Notes: generated from the letters alone by a model not told the origin. A DNA stretch of 64,000 nucleotides from Echinicola pacifica DSM 19836 (GCF_000373245.1 NZ_KB890750.1:486930-550929); one strand, 5' to 3'; counted from the stretch's first letter, positions 36,318 through 46,378 are shown. Translations and numbers: made by a program.

Positions 36318-36872
36318 CTATAAAGCCTTACATAAATCATCAAAACCAAATTTCTTAGTGTGTTGATCGTCCAAAATCACCTTTTTATGAGTATCTTGCT
36401 CTTCTACAGTAGTAAATCTAGATTTTATTTTCTTAGCTGGAACACCTCCATAAACTGAATAAGGCTCAACATCTTTTGTCACAACCGCCCCCATTGCAAT
36501 AATGGCTCCATCACCTATAGTAACCCCCGTTACTATTTTTACAAAAGCACCAACCCATACATCCTTTCCTATTCGTGTTGATTTTAATTCAGCCCTACCT
36601 GAAAAAATTATAGGAATCCCTGCTCTTTGGTATAAATGATCACCGCCAATAATGGATACATTGTTCGCTAACATGCTAAAATCGCCAATTTCAACCTTCG
36701 GATAAATTATGCTATCGTTTCCAATAAAACTATACCTTCCCGAAACCAAATCTTTTGAAAGAGATACATTCGATCCAAAATATGCTGTATTATGAACATA
36801 TTTTAGCCCCTTAATTTTTCTCAAAATGGACATCCGCACATTTCGGTAAGTCCTCCTTAGGAATTGTTTCAT
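36318..36872 (-). CDS. Hexapeptide-repeat acyltransferase (CatB-like)
   Basis: This 184-residue O-acyltransferase has hexapeptide repeats (IGNDSIIYPKVEIGDFSMLANNV is the first block) and a typical loop and end, VTKDVEPYSVYGGVPAKKI. The conserved His is in IGGDHLYQR. The start at 36872 overlaps the upstream glycosyltransferase by 62 nt; Met14 at 36833 would shorten the overlap to 23 nt. It is a second acyl-decorating enzyme of the locus. Confidence 0.85.
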   Translation of the reverse strand: MKQFLRRTYRNVRMSILRKIKGLKYVHNTAYFGSNVSLSKDLVSGRYSFIGNDSIIYPKVEIGDFSMLANNVSIIGGDHLYQRAGIPIIFSGRAELKSTRIGKDVWVGAFVKIVTGVTIGDGAIIAMGAVVTKDVEPYSVYGGVPAKKIKSRFTTVEEQDTHKKVILDDQHTKKFGFDDLCKAL

Positions 36873-37977
36873 TATATAATAGTGATTTAAGAATTTTGAC
36901 TTGGAAATCAGGATTGTAAATCCTATCCATAATATTATAACATCTCTCCCTAACTACAAATCGATTCTCATTGTCATCTATCCAATTCAAAATTACGTTT
37001 GTCAAATCTTCAATATTGTCCTTTTGGAAAAAGTCTCCTGTAATACCTGATTCGATTGCCTCAAATTCAGGCATTTGGTTTTTATAATCATTATGGGTTA
37101 TTACTGGCGTTCCATACATAAGAGAATGCATAGCGGTTAATCCGACATTTCCAGGTGAAACACATATATCAGCATTATAAATCAGTTGGGCATTTAACTC
37201 CTCATTATAAGATTCCCCATAAAACCATACTTGATCATTTAACCCCTTCTCCTCCACCAGCGTTTGCAAGCTGTGTTCCTCGACACCGGTGCCCACTATC
37301 ACAAGGTTAAGATTTCTTTCAAACGCCTTTTTGCAATTAGAAATTAATTCTATCAATTGATCCAATCGTTTAACTTTAGTCAATCTTCCGATAAATAGAA
37401 TGACTTTATTATTATTACCAAAACGATCCTCAAACAATGGGGATGAATTCAGGCTTTGCCGAATTGAAAACTGCTTATTATAATCAAGGGAATTATAAAT
37501 GACATGCAATTTTTTGGGCTCAAACCCCTCTTTAATCATTAATTCTTTGGCATGGTTCCCATAGAGTAAAATACCATCAGCCAAATTAAAAAAGAGCTTT
37601 TTTACCACCTTTTTTAAAGAAGATTCATTTCCATACCAACCATGAGTCCAGAAATAAATTTTCTTATTCTGCAATTTACGTAGGATGGTAAATACCCAAG
37701 TGCTTAAGCAGTAATACTCACCCAAAAGTATATAATGTGAATATTTATTATCAATAGATAAAATACCTTTTTGCCAATATATCGGCGGAGCAATTGGGAT
37801 ATTTATCAATTCTCCTTTAAAATTCCTTAGTTCATTATAATCTAACTTTACAATATCATCAGAGGCATTACCAAAATAGAAGTCAGAATCAAGTTCCAAT
37901 TCCATTTTTTTGAAAACACCCAATCTATAATGTTGAGCAAAATTATATACTAGACAAAGATTCATTCTTTCCATCAA
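36811..37977 (-). CDS. Family 4 glycosyltransferase
   Basis: This GT-B glycosyltransferase has 388 residues. The C-terminal Rossmann half shows VILFIGRLTKVKRLDQLIELI and the donor-binding ICVSPGNVGLTAMHSLMYGTPVITHN. It overlaps the upstream Wzy-like gene by 35 nt if ATG 37977 is used; Met5 (MNLCLVYN) at 37965 is an equally good start. Base composition is clearly more AT-rich than wzc or gmd. Confidence 0.9.
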   Translation of the reverse strand: MMERMNLCLVYNFAQHYRLGVFKKMELELDSDFYFGNASDDIVKLDYNELRNFKGELINIPIAPPIYWQKGILSIDNKYSHYILLGEYYCLSTWVFTILRKLQNKKIYFWTHGWYGNESSLKKVVKKLFFNLADGILLYGNHAKELMIKEGFEPKKLHVIYNSLDYNKQFSIRQSLNSSPLFEDRFGNNNKVILFIGRLTKVKRLDQLIELISNCKKAFERNLNLVIVGTGVEEHSLQTLVEEKGLNDQVWFYGESYNEELNAQLIYNADICVSPGNVGLTAMHSLMYGTPVITHNDYKNQMPEFEAIESGITGDFFQKDNIEDLTNVILNWIDDNENRFVVRERCYNIMDRIYNPDFQVKILKSLLYNETIPKEDLPKCADVHFEKN

Positions 37978-39187
37978 ATAAATGTATAATTAATGCCAAT
38001 GAAACCCAAAAACCCACATTTAAATACAAGCTACCTGTAGTTATCCCAAATATAACATTAACTAAAAAAACTATTTTCAAGAAGTCATCTTGTAATCTAA
38101 AATTGAAAATCAATGATTTTAGAAATGGTATAAAGAAAAAAAATCCGCCTAAAACTCCAGTTGACAATAAAACTTCCAAATAAATATTATGTGGATAATA
38201 ATTATCGTAATCATTCAAAATTTTATCTCCAATAAATGGATTATTTAAAAATTGTTCCCATGAACTATTCCATTCATGAGGCCTGGCCTCATTTTTAAAA
38301 TTATTTCCTGATTGATCACTGTCGAATAGGGTACTAATCCTATCAATACTCTCGATATTCAAATCATAAGAATAACTTGAAAAGATAAAGCCTATAAAAA
38401 TAAATGCGGCTCCATAAGACAAAAAAATTGCTTTTTTATTTAAAATTCTAATATTATTTATTATTAGAAAAAACACTATTAGCAAGGCCCCTAACAGTGG
38501 ACCTCTAGCTGCTCCTATTAAAAGATTAGATGCACCCAATAAAAAAGGAATAGTATATCTAACATAATCTTTTCTTTTTAAAAACTCATTAAGGGATATT
38601 AATAGTAAAATTGCTCCATAGAAAGAAATTAATATAGTATTTAAAACTAACTCACTAGATCCATCACCTTCTGTAATAGATACTCTATCAGATAGCATCG
38701 ATAAAGATAATCCTCCAAACTGAATATAAATCCCTATTATTATCAACACATTAGAGAATAATAATGTGAAAAAAAAGAGCTTTTTAAAAAGTTCAATATT
38801 TAACTTCCATCCATTGTTTGCAATAAGCAAAAATGGAATCAAGCAATTTCCAATAGCATATCCAAATATGTGAAATGACCCAAAGGGACCTACAGAAATA
38901 TTTTCATATAATAAATCATGAAATAATCTAAAAAAATATATAACCCAGAATACTACAAATAATTTATAATAGCCACAGGTTTTAAAATTTCTTAGATTTG
39001 AAATCCCAGCCAAAACTATCAGAATTAAACACAAAAAACGATATAAAATATTTATTATTGAAGAAGGTAAATTCAGTATTATTGATAAACATGCACTAAT
39101 GGGATATCCCACTAATAACAGTACTATTGCAAAATGGAATAAAGTGGTAGAAGTGTTAATCCTAATAGAATTAATATAGATTCCCAT
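37943..39187 (-). CDS. Wzy-like polysaccharide polymerase / O-antigen ligase family
   Basis: This 414-residue membrane protein has about 11-12 helices and a long periplasmic loop at ~275-330, containing ARPHEWNSSWEQFLNNPFIGD and the HNIYLEVL motif, as in Wzy/WaaL proteins. It should link repeat units in the periplasm. Start 39187 was chosen because its ATG follows the upstream TAG by 1 nt; a GTG at 39208 would add 7 residues and overlap. The gene is among the most AT-rich of the window. Confidence 0.85.
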   Translation of the reverse strand: MGIYINSIRINTSTTLFHFAIVLLLVGYPISACLSIILNLPSSIINILYRFLCLILIVLAGISNLRNFKTCGYYKLFVVFWVIYFFRLFHDLLYENISVGPFGSFHIFGYAIGNCLIPFLLIANNGWKLNIELFKKLFFFTLLFSNVLIIIGIYIQFGGLSLSMLSDRVSITEGDGSSELVLNTILISFYGAILLLISLNEFLKRKDYVRYTIPFLLGASNLLIGAARGPLLGALLIVFFLIINNIRILNKKAIFLSYGAAFIFIGFIFSSYSYDLNIESIDRISTLFDSDQSGNNFKNEARPHEWNSSWEQFLNNPFIGDKILNDYDNYYPHNIYLEVLLSTGVLGGFFFFIPFLKSLIFNFRLQDDFLKIVFLVNVIFGITTGSLYLNVGFWVSLALIIHLFDGKNESLSSI

Positions 39188-39188
39188 A

Positions 39189-40367
39189 CTATTTGGCACA
39201 TTTACCACCTAAAAGTAATTTAGAAAATGACTCTGTATTAGGATATGTTAAATCACCAATATTTTTAGAATGATTCATTTTTGAAAAAAAATTTGTAATA
39301 CAGTTTGTAAGGTCTTTATATGTGATAGATTCCACTGGAACCGAAATCCCGTATTTATTTCCAATTTCAAAAAGTAAACTTCTATTAGGAACGATTATTG
39401 GCTTTTTGGCCTTGGCAGCATGCCCGATGATTCCACTGCTCCCTTCCGTAAATTTATATGGGGTTAAAACCATATCACATTGATCAAATAAGCTTTTCAT
39501 CTTATTGTTAGATACAAAATCCTCCTCCCAAATTACTTGAAGTGAAGGTGAAGATTCCGTTTCATCGAGCTTATTGCTAAATTCATTTCGTTCCTGTTCA
39601 TTAGAAAACTTCCCTACAAATAAAAATGTAAATCCATAAGAACTGGCCTTTCTTAAATGTTCTACCGTTTCCAAGATTTCATAGGTCCCTTTTCTACTTC
39701 CTAATGATCCTATATGTAATAAAATTTTATTGGAAGACGGAATGGAATAATGGCTCCTAATATCAAAGTCTTTTAATGGAACTAGATCAGGTATAGGATC
39801 ATCCAGAAGTTTAAAAGCCTTGGTATTAAACCTGCTATTAAAATAGTCAACCGATTCCTGATCATTTAACACATATATCGATTGCAATCCTCTACTTCCT
39901 ACCAACCATTTCATGGTAAGTTCCTTCCTAAAATATTTTAGTTTTTGAAGCATGGTAGTTTTGGTCATGCGATAATACTGAAAAAATAAAATTCCACTTA
40001 CAGTATAAGCTCTTTTCCTAAAAGGCAGTGCTATTTGTAAAGTATTAAGATATAATAAGATAGCATGATCAATTTTAAATTCCCTAGCATAATGCTCAAG
40101 CATTTTATGCTCCAGAAACGACCTGCGAATTAAGCCCTTCCCTGCTAATTCCTGATCCTGACCTGTTGATAAATACTCGAAATGAAGATGTGTTTTTAGG
40201 TTTGCCACTTTAATTAATCCTGGCAGCTTTTCCTCAATAGATGGATGCACTATAAAGTAATATTCATCTCCTGAAGTATCTTCTAAAAGATATGAAATGA
40301 TATGGTCTAAGTATTCAGAATGATGCCCCGTAATTTGAGGATCAAAAACTAAAATTCGTTTACCCAC
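39189..40367 (-). CDS. Glycosyltransferase (GT-B, family 4-like)
   Basis: This 392-residue protein opens with ILVFDPQITGHHSEYLDHI. Its C-terminal half shows LLHIGSLGSRKGTYEILE and CDMVLTPYKFTEGSSGIIGHAAKAKKPIIVP, the donor-binding region of GT-B enzymes. It overlaps the upstream gene by 8 nt. The sugar is unknown. Confidence 0.85.
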   Translation of the reverse strand: MGKRILVFDPQITGHHSEYLDHIISYLLEDTSGDEYYFIVHPSIEEKLPGLIKVANLKTHLHFEYLSTGQDQELAGKGLIRRSFLEHKMLEHYAREFKIDHAILLYLNTLQIALPFRKRAYTVSGILFFQYYRMTKTTMLQKLKYFRKELTMKWLVGSRGLQSIYVLNDQESVDYFNSRFNTKAFKLLDDPIPDLVPLKDFDIRSHYSIPSSNKILLHIGSLGSRKGTYEILETVEHLRKASSYGFTFLFVGKFSNEQERNEFSNKLDETESSPSLQVIWEEDFVSNNKMKSLFDQCDMVLTPYKFTEGSSGIIGHAAKAKKPIIVPNRSLLFEIGNKYGISVPVESITYKDLTNCITNFFSKMNHSKNIGDLTYPNTESFSKLLLGGKCAK

Positions 40368-41514
40368 GATTCAAGAATTTATTCAAAGTTCTAAAATAAA
40401 TTGTATAGGCCATTTCTTTGATTGCAAATACTTTTCGAGCCTGATATAGAAACCTACCAAAAGATACTTTTGTAAAATCTGCTTTTATCTCACCTCTCTT
40501 CGAAAGACAGTAAACATCCCCTTCGATATCCATCTCCAGATTATACTCATAAGGGATTAGCTTATTAGAATATGATTTTATAGGATTGTTTGAAGGTTTG
40601 CAGGAAAAAACATAATCAGCCCTCATGTTCTCTGCTTTCTTTGTTCCAAATAAGTCAAATTCAATAGTAACTGATTCACCAATTTCTTTTATATAATATT
40701 GTTTATTTCGAGGTTGAAAAAAACTGTCATAATATAGTTCATCATTGGGGAAATTAGTAAATGCTAATGGATAATTGCCATGACTTTTACCTACCAGAGA
40801 GACATTATTATTACGGGAATCAGCAGTATGATGGGTTCCTAATCCATCCATCATTGAGGTATAGGATTGGTAAGGAAAAGCAAAGTATTTATTTTGATCA
40901 GCTAAATAAGCTATGAAATATTTTTTCCAGGAGTTTTTCCAACCTTTTACTTGGCTTGGAATATTTATACCTTCAAAATCTGAGAAATCTTTATACCAGT
41001 CCATGAACCCAGTCCACTGCTCATGGCTCCAAGCTTGCCCCCAAGATGAAGCCCATTGCATAAAATAAGTGTTTGTCCCACTTTGTTTTGGATAAAATCT
41101 GTACCAGCCTAATTCCTCAAATTCGTAAGCATACAAAGAAAGTCCGGCTATATCTGTCTTATTATCATAAAACTTGATCCCTTGAACGGCATAATTATAG
41201 AATTGAGGCGATACGATAAGGTCATCTTCTAATAAAATAATACTGCCATATTCTTTGGTTAAATGTCCACATTCTAATATATGTTTTTCCAAACCTAAGT
41301 TAGAAGTATGCTGAACCACTTTTTTAATCCCATACTCCCATTCAAATGATTTAGCAATCTCAATTACTTCTGCATTTGATTCAGTATCTGTATGATCAAT
41401 TGAAACGATTAAAGGGATATTATCGCTCGAATATTCTGCCAGACTTAGGGAATTAAGTAACCTTGATAATGACTTAGGCCTATTAAATCCTACGACGACG
41501 ATTGCACTTGTCAT
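40360..41514 (-). CDS. GT-A glycosyltransferase-like protein
   Basis: This 384-residue protein has a GT2-like N-terminal domain (SAIVVVGFNRPKSLSRLL, VSIDHTD, then the metal-binding LLEDDLIVSP near residue 98). A Trp-rich stretch follows (MQWASSWGQAWSHEQW, ~150-168), as seen in sugar-transferring enzymes with a GNT-I-like fold. The C-terminal ~100 residues are not recognised. It is coupled to the pyruvyl transferase gene by a 4-nt overlap. Confidence 0.8.
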   Translation of the reverse strand: MTSAIVVVGFNRPKSLSRLLNSLSLAEYSSDNIPLIVSIDHTDTESNAEVIEIAKSFEWEYGIKKVVQHTSNLGLEKHILECGHLTKEYGSIILLEDDLIVSPQFYNYAVQGIKFYDNKTDIAGLSLYAYEFEELGWYRFYPKQSGTNTYFMQWASSWGQAWSHEQWTGFMDWYKDFSDFEGINIPSQVKGWKNSWKKYFIAYLADQNKYFAFPYQSYTSMMDGLGTHHTADSRNNNVSLVGKSHGNYPLAFTNFPNDELYYDSFFQPRNKQYYIKEIGESVTIEFDLFGTKKAENMRADYVFSCKPSNNPIKSYSNKLIPYEYNLEMDIEGDVYCLSKRGEIKADFTKVSFGRFLYQARKVFAIKEMAYTIYFRTLNKFLNRG

Positions 41515-42665
41515 TTAGAAACCTCACTTATTTGCCAAATTTTACCCCACATATCTTCAATTTTTTGAGATTGATGCTTTTTATAATGAAGTAAACTTTT
41601 CTTAGAGCTTTGAACTAAAGACAGTTCTTGCTTTATTCTTTTAGAAATCTCCTCTTTGGGAAGATCCATATTCAATACGCCATCAGTTATGCCGTACTCT
41701 AAAAATAGCATCTCATATTTATGATTCCAGCTGGTAGATAAACAAGGAATTCCTTGACTAAGTGCACTTGCCACTCCATGAAATCTAGATGAAATTGTAA
41801 ACTTAGAACTTCCTATCACACCTTTAGTTTCAAGAGCGTTCTGCCCATTAACAATTTCAAATTTATTACCGAATTTTGAATTCAATTTATTACATAACTC
41901 TAAATCTCCCTTGCCTTCATGATTCAAGAAGAACGGTTCTTCTCCTTCTGCTATCAGAATATTGATAATATTTAACAAAAACTCTTCATAAGAATTACCA
42001 TTAGATTTATGATGAGTATTCATTTTTTTATTTGGAATAATGCACACTTTATTATTAAATCGGCTATACTCCTGTTTTACAATCCCATCAGTAATGCAAG
42101 TAAAATCCGGATAGCACCACACCTTTTTAGGATCCACACCTAAGTTGAGCAAATATTTTTTAGACTTTTCCTCGCGAGCAATTATCACATCACAATAGTC
42201 AATTATTATTTTTGCTTGAGCGCGACCATTATCTGTATTAAATGGTCCTAATGCTTGGGGAAGTAAGATTATTTTTGCGCCCTTCTCTTTATGTGCTTTA
42301 TAGTAATTTTTCCAATTATCTAATTTCTTGGAGGAGTAAACCCATTGATCGGAGAACTGAAAACCTCCTGCATCAAGAATTAAATCAATACCATTTTGAG
42401 GATAAAAATTTGAAAAATATGTCCCTTTATATCCTAATCTAAAAAGAATGGCATTGAATATTTTACCATACTTACTAGCTGGTCTCTTTATTACTCCAAC
42501 TTCCTTTTCAATATTAGGCCTATCCGAAAAAGGAACATTAGTATTATAGACAATTTTTATTTCAGATGATCTTTTCTTGATCTGCTGTACCACTGACCAT
42601 AACATGAGCTCCGCACCTTTATTCAAGGTGTTAGCTCCGTCGACTTTAATAACTTTTACATTCAC
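41511..42665 (-). CDS. Polysaccharide pyruvyl transferase
   Basis: This 384-residue CsaB-type enzyme transfers pyruvate from phosphoenolpyruvate to a sugar, making an acidic ketal. Motifs are GANTLNKGAELML at the N terminus, LDAGGFQFSD, and SRFHGVASALSQGIPCLSTSWNHKY near residue 295. It directly follows the nitroreductase-like gene with no gap and overlaps the next glycosyltransferase. It predicts a negatively charged polymer. Confidence 0.9.
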   Translation of the reverse strand: MNVKVIKVDGANTLNKGAELMLWSVVQQIKKRSSEIKIVYNTNVPFSDRPNIEKEVGVIKRPASKYGKIFNAILFRLGYKGTYFSNFYPQNGIDLILDAGGFQFSDQWVYSSKKLDNWKNYYKAHKEKGAKIILLPQALGPFNTDNGRAQAKIIIDYCDVIIAREEKSKKYLLNLGVDPKKVWCYPDFTCITDGIVKQEYSRFNNKVCIIPNKKMNTHHKSNGNSYEEFLLNIINILIAEGEEPFFLNHEGKGDLELCNKLNSKFGNKFEIVNGQNALETKGVIGSSKFTISSRFHGVASALSQGIPCLSTSWNHKYEMLFLEYGITDGVLNMDLPKEEISKRIKQELSLVQSSKKSLLHYKKHQSQKIEDMWGKIWQISEVSK

Positions 42666-43715
42666 TTAATTATACTTTCTAAATTTTTCTAAAGGTCTTT
42701 TTTCGGAATACGCCACCAATCCATCGGGATCTGGATAGCCAAGTGCTAAGCACATAATTGGACGCTGTGTTTTTGGTAAACCTAAGTATTGCTCCATTTT
42801 AATTTCTAATTCTTCAATATCTGGCCAATTGATTGGACAAGATGATAATCCTAAAGTTTCAAGTGCTAACATAAAATTCATATTAGCTAATGACGCATCT
42901 ATATAAATCAAATGTCTATCCCGTTCATCAAAATAAGCATCCAAATTACCTATCACCACTACCATTACAGGTATTCCATGTTCATAACCTTTAACCCCCA
43001 TTGGAGTAGATCTAACTTTCTCGAGAAGGTCTGGATCATCTATAATGCGGTACTCAAATGGCTGTCTATTACAAGCACTTGGAGCTTGACCAGCTGCAAG
43101 TAAAGCTTTGTCAATCAAATCTCTCGGAACACTCTTATTCAAAAACCACCTTACAGATCTCCTGTGTCTAGTTAATCCAAAAAAGTTTTCATAGGAAACT
43201 TGAGAGTTCTTATCCAATATTCTACTGTATGGGATTGACTTTAGCTCCTGGGCATGATGCGATGTTCCCTCAACCTTATCTAGGAATTTTTCTTGATACC
43301 CCTTTACTTTGCTATGGTTACCACAATGAACAAAATACTCAGACAACACATCATGGAACCATTTAAACTGAGCATCTTTTTGAAACTTTTCACCATCCCA
43401 AATATTACAAAAAGCTTCAACAGTTTCTTTTATATAGTCTAAAGCAAATACCTCACGTCTAGGTCTCATTAATAAACCCTTTTCTATTCTATGGGTATTT
43501 CTAATTAATGTGTAAATGTTTGCTTTTTCTTTTTTAAGGTGCCTTAAATGATCTACTTTTCCTTTTAGAACGGCATGTTGCTCTCTTCGAAATTTGTTGG
43601 AAAACAATGAGTAATAGAAACTACTTAATAGGGGGTTTTTAACAAAAAGGAAAGGAAGACGATTATCCTTAAACCCCTTATACATCAAATAACTATTCTT
43701 AAAAACTTTGGTCAT
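42666..43715 (-). CDS. Nitroreductase-family protein with long N-terminal domain
   Basis: This 349-residue protein has an FMN-dependent nitroreductase fold in its C-terminal ~190 residues (TRHRRSVRWFLNK, then QAPSACNRQPFEYRI, then SCPINWPDIEE). A 150-residue Arg/His/Lys-rich N-terminal domain precedes it and is not part of classical nitroreductases. Proteins of this kind sit next to pyruvyl transferases in several polysaccharide loci. The reaction is unknown, and redox modification of a sugar or cofactor is an inference. The gene ends exactly where the pyruvyl transferase gene begins. Confidence 0.82.
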   Translation of the reverse strand: MTKVFKNSYLMYKGFKDNRLPFLFVKNPLLSSFYYSLFSNKFRREQHAVLKGKVDHLRHLKKEKANIYTLIRNTHRIEKGLLMRPRREVFALDYIKETVEAFCNIWDGEKFQKDAQFKWFHDVLSEYFVHCGNHSKVKGYQEKFLDKVEGTSHHAQELKSIPYSRILDKNSQVSYENFFGLTRHRRSVRWFLNKSVPRDLIDKALLAAGQAPSACNRQPFEYRIIDDPDLLEKVRSTPMGVKGYEHGIPVMVVVIGNLDAYFDERDRHLIYIDASLANMNFMLALETLGLSSCPINWPDIEELEIKMEQYLGLPKTQRPIMCLALGYPDPDGLVAYSEKRPLEKFRKYN

Positions 43716-43718
43716 AAT

Positions 43719-45143
43719 CTAAGCGAAATGTTTAGTTAAGGAAAAAAGAATAGATTTTTCTGAATAAATTATTCCTCCAAAACATAAAGTAAAATACAAA
43801 GGTATTTTTAATAGTGTAGAAAACTCTGGCAAATATAGGTTTGAACAAAAAACTATCGCCATGCTTCCCAATACTATAAAAATTGTAGAAAACACAGCTC
43901 TAAAAACGTCATGAATTGAAACATCAATATATTTTCTTAATGTTGCTAAGCCTAAAATTACCAATGCAATTTTATTGAATAACACTGCTGACGCTGCTCC
44001 TATAATACCAAAATAATATACCCCAATTAATAGCGATGGTAAAAAAACCAAAACGGAGGTAAATAGAATAATTTTCATTTCAATTTTTGGATGCCCAATT
44101 CCCCTCAAAATTGAGGCAAAGGAGTTTACAGTGATATGAACCATAGTGGCTAATGCGAGAATTTGCAATGGAATTATTGCTTCCCCCCATTCTGGACCAA
44201 AAAAATTGACAACATCTGTTGCAAAAACAATTAAAAATCCTAAATACGGAAAAATCACCATGGCATTAAGCTTAATGATTTTCAGAAAATATCCTTTAAT
44301 TACTTCTTTTTTATCTTGAACATTTCCAAATACAGGAAACATTACTTTATTTAAAACCGCACTTATGGTCTGTCTTATTTGCTCTGTAAGAGAAAAAGCT
44401 AAAGTATAATATCCAAGTTTAGTCGCTCCAAACACTTTCCCAATTACAAGATTATCCACATTATACATAATCATTGAGAGGATTTGAGTGGTTGAGCTAA
44501 ATGCTCCAAACCCAAAAATATTATTAAAATATTCTTTTTTCCATTCCCATTTAGGCTTCCATCCTACATTTAAATATAGTAGGGGGAGCGATATTACAGG
44601 AGCTAATGCCATATTTAGAACCAATGCCCATACTCCTCCTCCAAAAAATGCTAAAATCAGAGCAAGTAATCCAGCTATAATAGCTGAAATATTAGAGATT
44701 TTCGCTAAACTTTTGAAATTTAATTTTCTAGTTAGAATCACGGTATGTATGAGACCTAACGGCCTAAATAGTATACTTAAACTGAGTACAGGTATTAAGT
44801 AAATTAATTTAGGTTCACTATAAAAATAAGATGCAAACGGTCCTATCACAAGTGCCATTATTAAAAACACCACCCAACCCCACATAATACCAGTCCAAAA
44901 AGCGGTAGAATACATAGGGACTACCTCATTTTCATTCTTCTTCTGTATTAAAGCGGCTGACATTCCCAGTTCACCAGCAGCCCCCGCTATTACAATAAAT
45001 ATTGAACACATGCCTATTAGGCCAAATTGCTCAGGTAAAAGTAGTTTAATAAGGATAAATTTAATTCCAAACCTAAAAGCTATATCTATAATAGTTTGTA
45101 ATGTGGCCCATTTTATCCCAGAAAAAATCTTTTTAGAATCCAT
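43719..45143 (-). CDS. Wzx-type flippase (MOP superfamily)
   Basis: This 474-residue protein has about 14 membrane helices and belongs to the polysaccharide-transport (WzxC-like) branch of the MOP superfamily. The N terminus SGIKWATLQTIIDIAFRFGIKFIL and the stretch LLPEQFGLIGMCSIFIV are characteristic. It moves undecaprenyl-linked repeat units across the inner membrane. It is the first gene of the AT-rich cassette and sits behind a strong hairpin. Confidence 0.92.
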   Translation of the reverse strand: MDSKKIFSGIKWATLQTIIDIAFRFGIKFILIKLLLPEQFGLIGMCSIFIVIAGAAGELGMSAALIQKKNENEVVPMYSTAFWTGIMWGWVVFLIMALVIGPFASYFYSEPKLIYLIPVLSLSILFRPLGLIHTVILTRKLNFKSLAKISNISAIIAGLLALILAFFGGGVWALVLNMALAPVISLPLLYLNVGWKPKWEWKKEYFNNIFGFGAFSSTTQILSMIMYNVDNLVIGKVFGATKLGYYTLAFSLTEQIRQTISAVLNKVMFPVFGNVQDKKEVIKGYFLKIIKLNAMVIFPYLGFLIVFATDVVNFFGPEWGEAIIPLQILALATMVHITVNSFASILRGIGHPKIEMKIILFTSVLVFLPSLLIGVYYFGIIGAASAVLFNKIALVILGLATLRKYIDVSIHDVFRAVFSTIFIVLGSMAIVFCSNLYLPEFSTLLKIPLYFTLCFGGIIYSEKSILFSLTKHFA

Positions 45144-45156
45144 TTTAAAATATGTA

Positions 45157-45199
45157 AATAGTCACAATTTTACAAAAATATGTAAATATTGTGACTATT
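45157..45199 (-). promoter_or_regulatory. Long hairpin in the leader of the flippase gene
   Basis: AATAGTCACAAT at the left pairs with ATTGTGACTATT at the right, and TTTAC/GTAAA continues the stem after one bulge, giving about 17 bp around an 8-nt loop. It lies 14 nt before the flippase ATG, between gmd and the variable cassette. No strong T tract follows. Confidence 0.6.
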
Positions 45200-45217
45200 A
45201 AGTATTCCAGATCTCCC

Positions 45218-46378
45218 CTACTCTGCTTGAATCAAAATTTTGTGGCCGCCTTCTTTGAGGTATAGGTCACGGAGGAAGAGGGCTACGTCGGACTGCATCA
45301 TATCATAGACTAGGTCATTGAGGTCATAGTCCGGTGTCCAGCCTAGTTTTTCTCTAGCTTTGGTGGCGTCACCGATTAGCAGGTCCACTTCTGTAGGACG
45401 GAAATAGGCCGGATCCACATGGATGAGTGGCTTACCGATCATCTCCAGTTGCTGGGTATTAGGCACCTGGCCGGTTGCTTGAATGTATTTTTCCTGGTCG
45501 ATACCATCGAGAATACCAAGCTCATATACTCCTTCACCTTCAAATCGCAGGTCAAAGCCTACATAGCTAAAGGCCATGCGAACAAATTCCCTTACGGTGG
45601 TGGTCACGCCGGTGGCGATAACCCAGTCTTCAGCTTCATCAGCCTGGAGGATCATCCACATCATCCGCACATAATCTTTGGCATGTCCCCAGTCTCTTTT
45701 GGAGTCCAGGTTACCCAGATACAGGCAGTCCTGCAGTCCCAAGGCGATTTTTGATGCTGCTCTGGTGATCTTACGGGTCACGAAGGTTTCGCCACGGAGT
45801 GGAGATTCGTGATTGAAGAGGATGCCATTACAGGCAAAAATATTGTATGCCTCACGATAATTTACTGTAATCCAATAGGCGTACATTTTCGCTACGGCAT
45901 AGGGAGAGCGAGGGTAGAAAGGCGTGGTTTCGGTCTGTGGCACAGCCTGCACCAACCCATATAGCTCAGAGGTGGACGCTTGGTACACCCTTGTTTTCTT
46001 TTCCAGTCCCAGGAATCGGATGGCTTCCAATATCCTCAGGGTACCGATACCATCGGCATTGGCGGTATATTCCGGCGTGTCAAATGACACTTTCACATGA
46101 GACATAGCAGCGAGATTATAGATCTCATCGGGCTGTGTCTCCTGGATGATACGAGTCAGGTTCATGGAGTCCGTCATATCCCCAAAATGCAGGATGAGCT
46201 GCGGATCCTGGGTATGAGGATCTTCATAGAGATGATCGATCCGGTCGGTGTTGAAAAGTGAAGACCGACGTTTAATGCCATGCACCTTATAGCCCTTTTC
46301 GAGCAGTAGTTCGGCCAAATAAGCTCCATCCTGACCAGTGATGCCAGTGATGAGCGCTACTTTTTGCTTATCGTTCAT
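45218..46378 (-). CDS. gmd: GDP-mannose 4,6-dehydratase
   Basis: This cytosolic 386-residue SDR enzyme converts GDP-mannose to GDP-4-keto-6-deoxymannose, the first step to GDP-L-fucose. The NADP-binding motif is [15 protein letters not shown]. The catalytic Thr/Tyr/Lys region shows [10 protein letters not shown] and [15 protein letters not shown]. The start at 46378 ([12 protein letters not shown]) was chosen over an in-frame ATG at 46540, whose 54 extra residues would cross a terminator hairpin and match no Gmd. It works with fcl directly upstream. Confidence 0.95.
   Translation of the reverse strand: MNDKQKVALITGITGQDGAYLAELLLEKGYKVHGIKRRSSLFNTDRIDHLYEDPHTQDPQLILHFGDMTDSMNLTRIIQETQPDEIYNLAAMSHVKVSFDTPEYTANADGIGTLRILEAIRFLGLEKKTRVYQASTSELYGLVQAVPQTETTPFYPRSPYAVAKMYAYWITVNYREAYNIFACNGILFNHESPLRGETFVTRKITRAASKIALGLQDCLYLGNLDSKRDWGHAKDYVRMMWMILQADEAEDWVIATGVTTTVREFVRMAFSYVGFDLRFEGEGVYELGILDGIDQEKYIQATGQVPNTQQLEMIGKPLIHVDPAYFRPTEVDLLIGDATKAREKLGWTPDYDLNDLVYDMMQSDVALFLRDLYLKEGGHKILIQAE

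Noticed and set aside
35646-36872. Two acetyltransferases as fragments of one gene
   Set aside because: Each has a complete set of hexapeptide repeats and its own N and C termini; they belong to different subfamilies.
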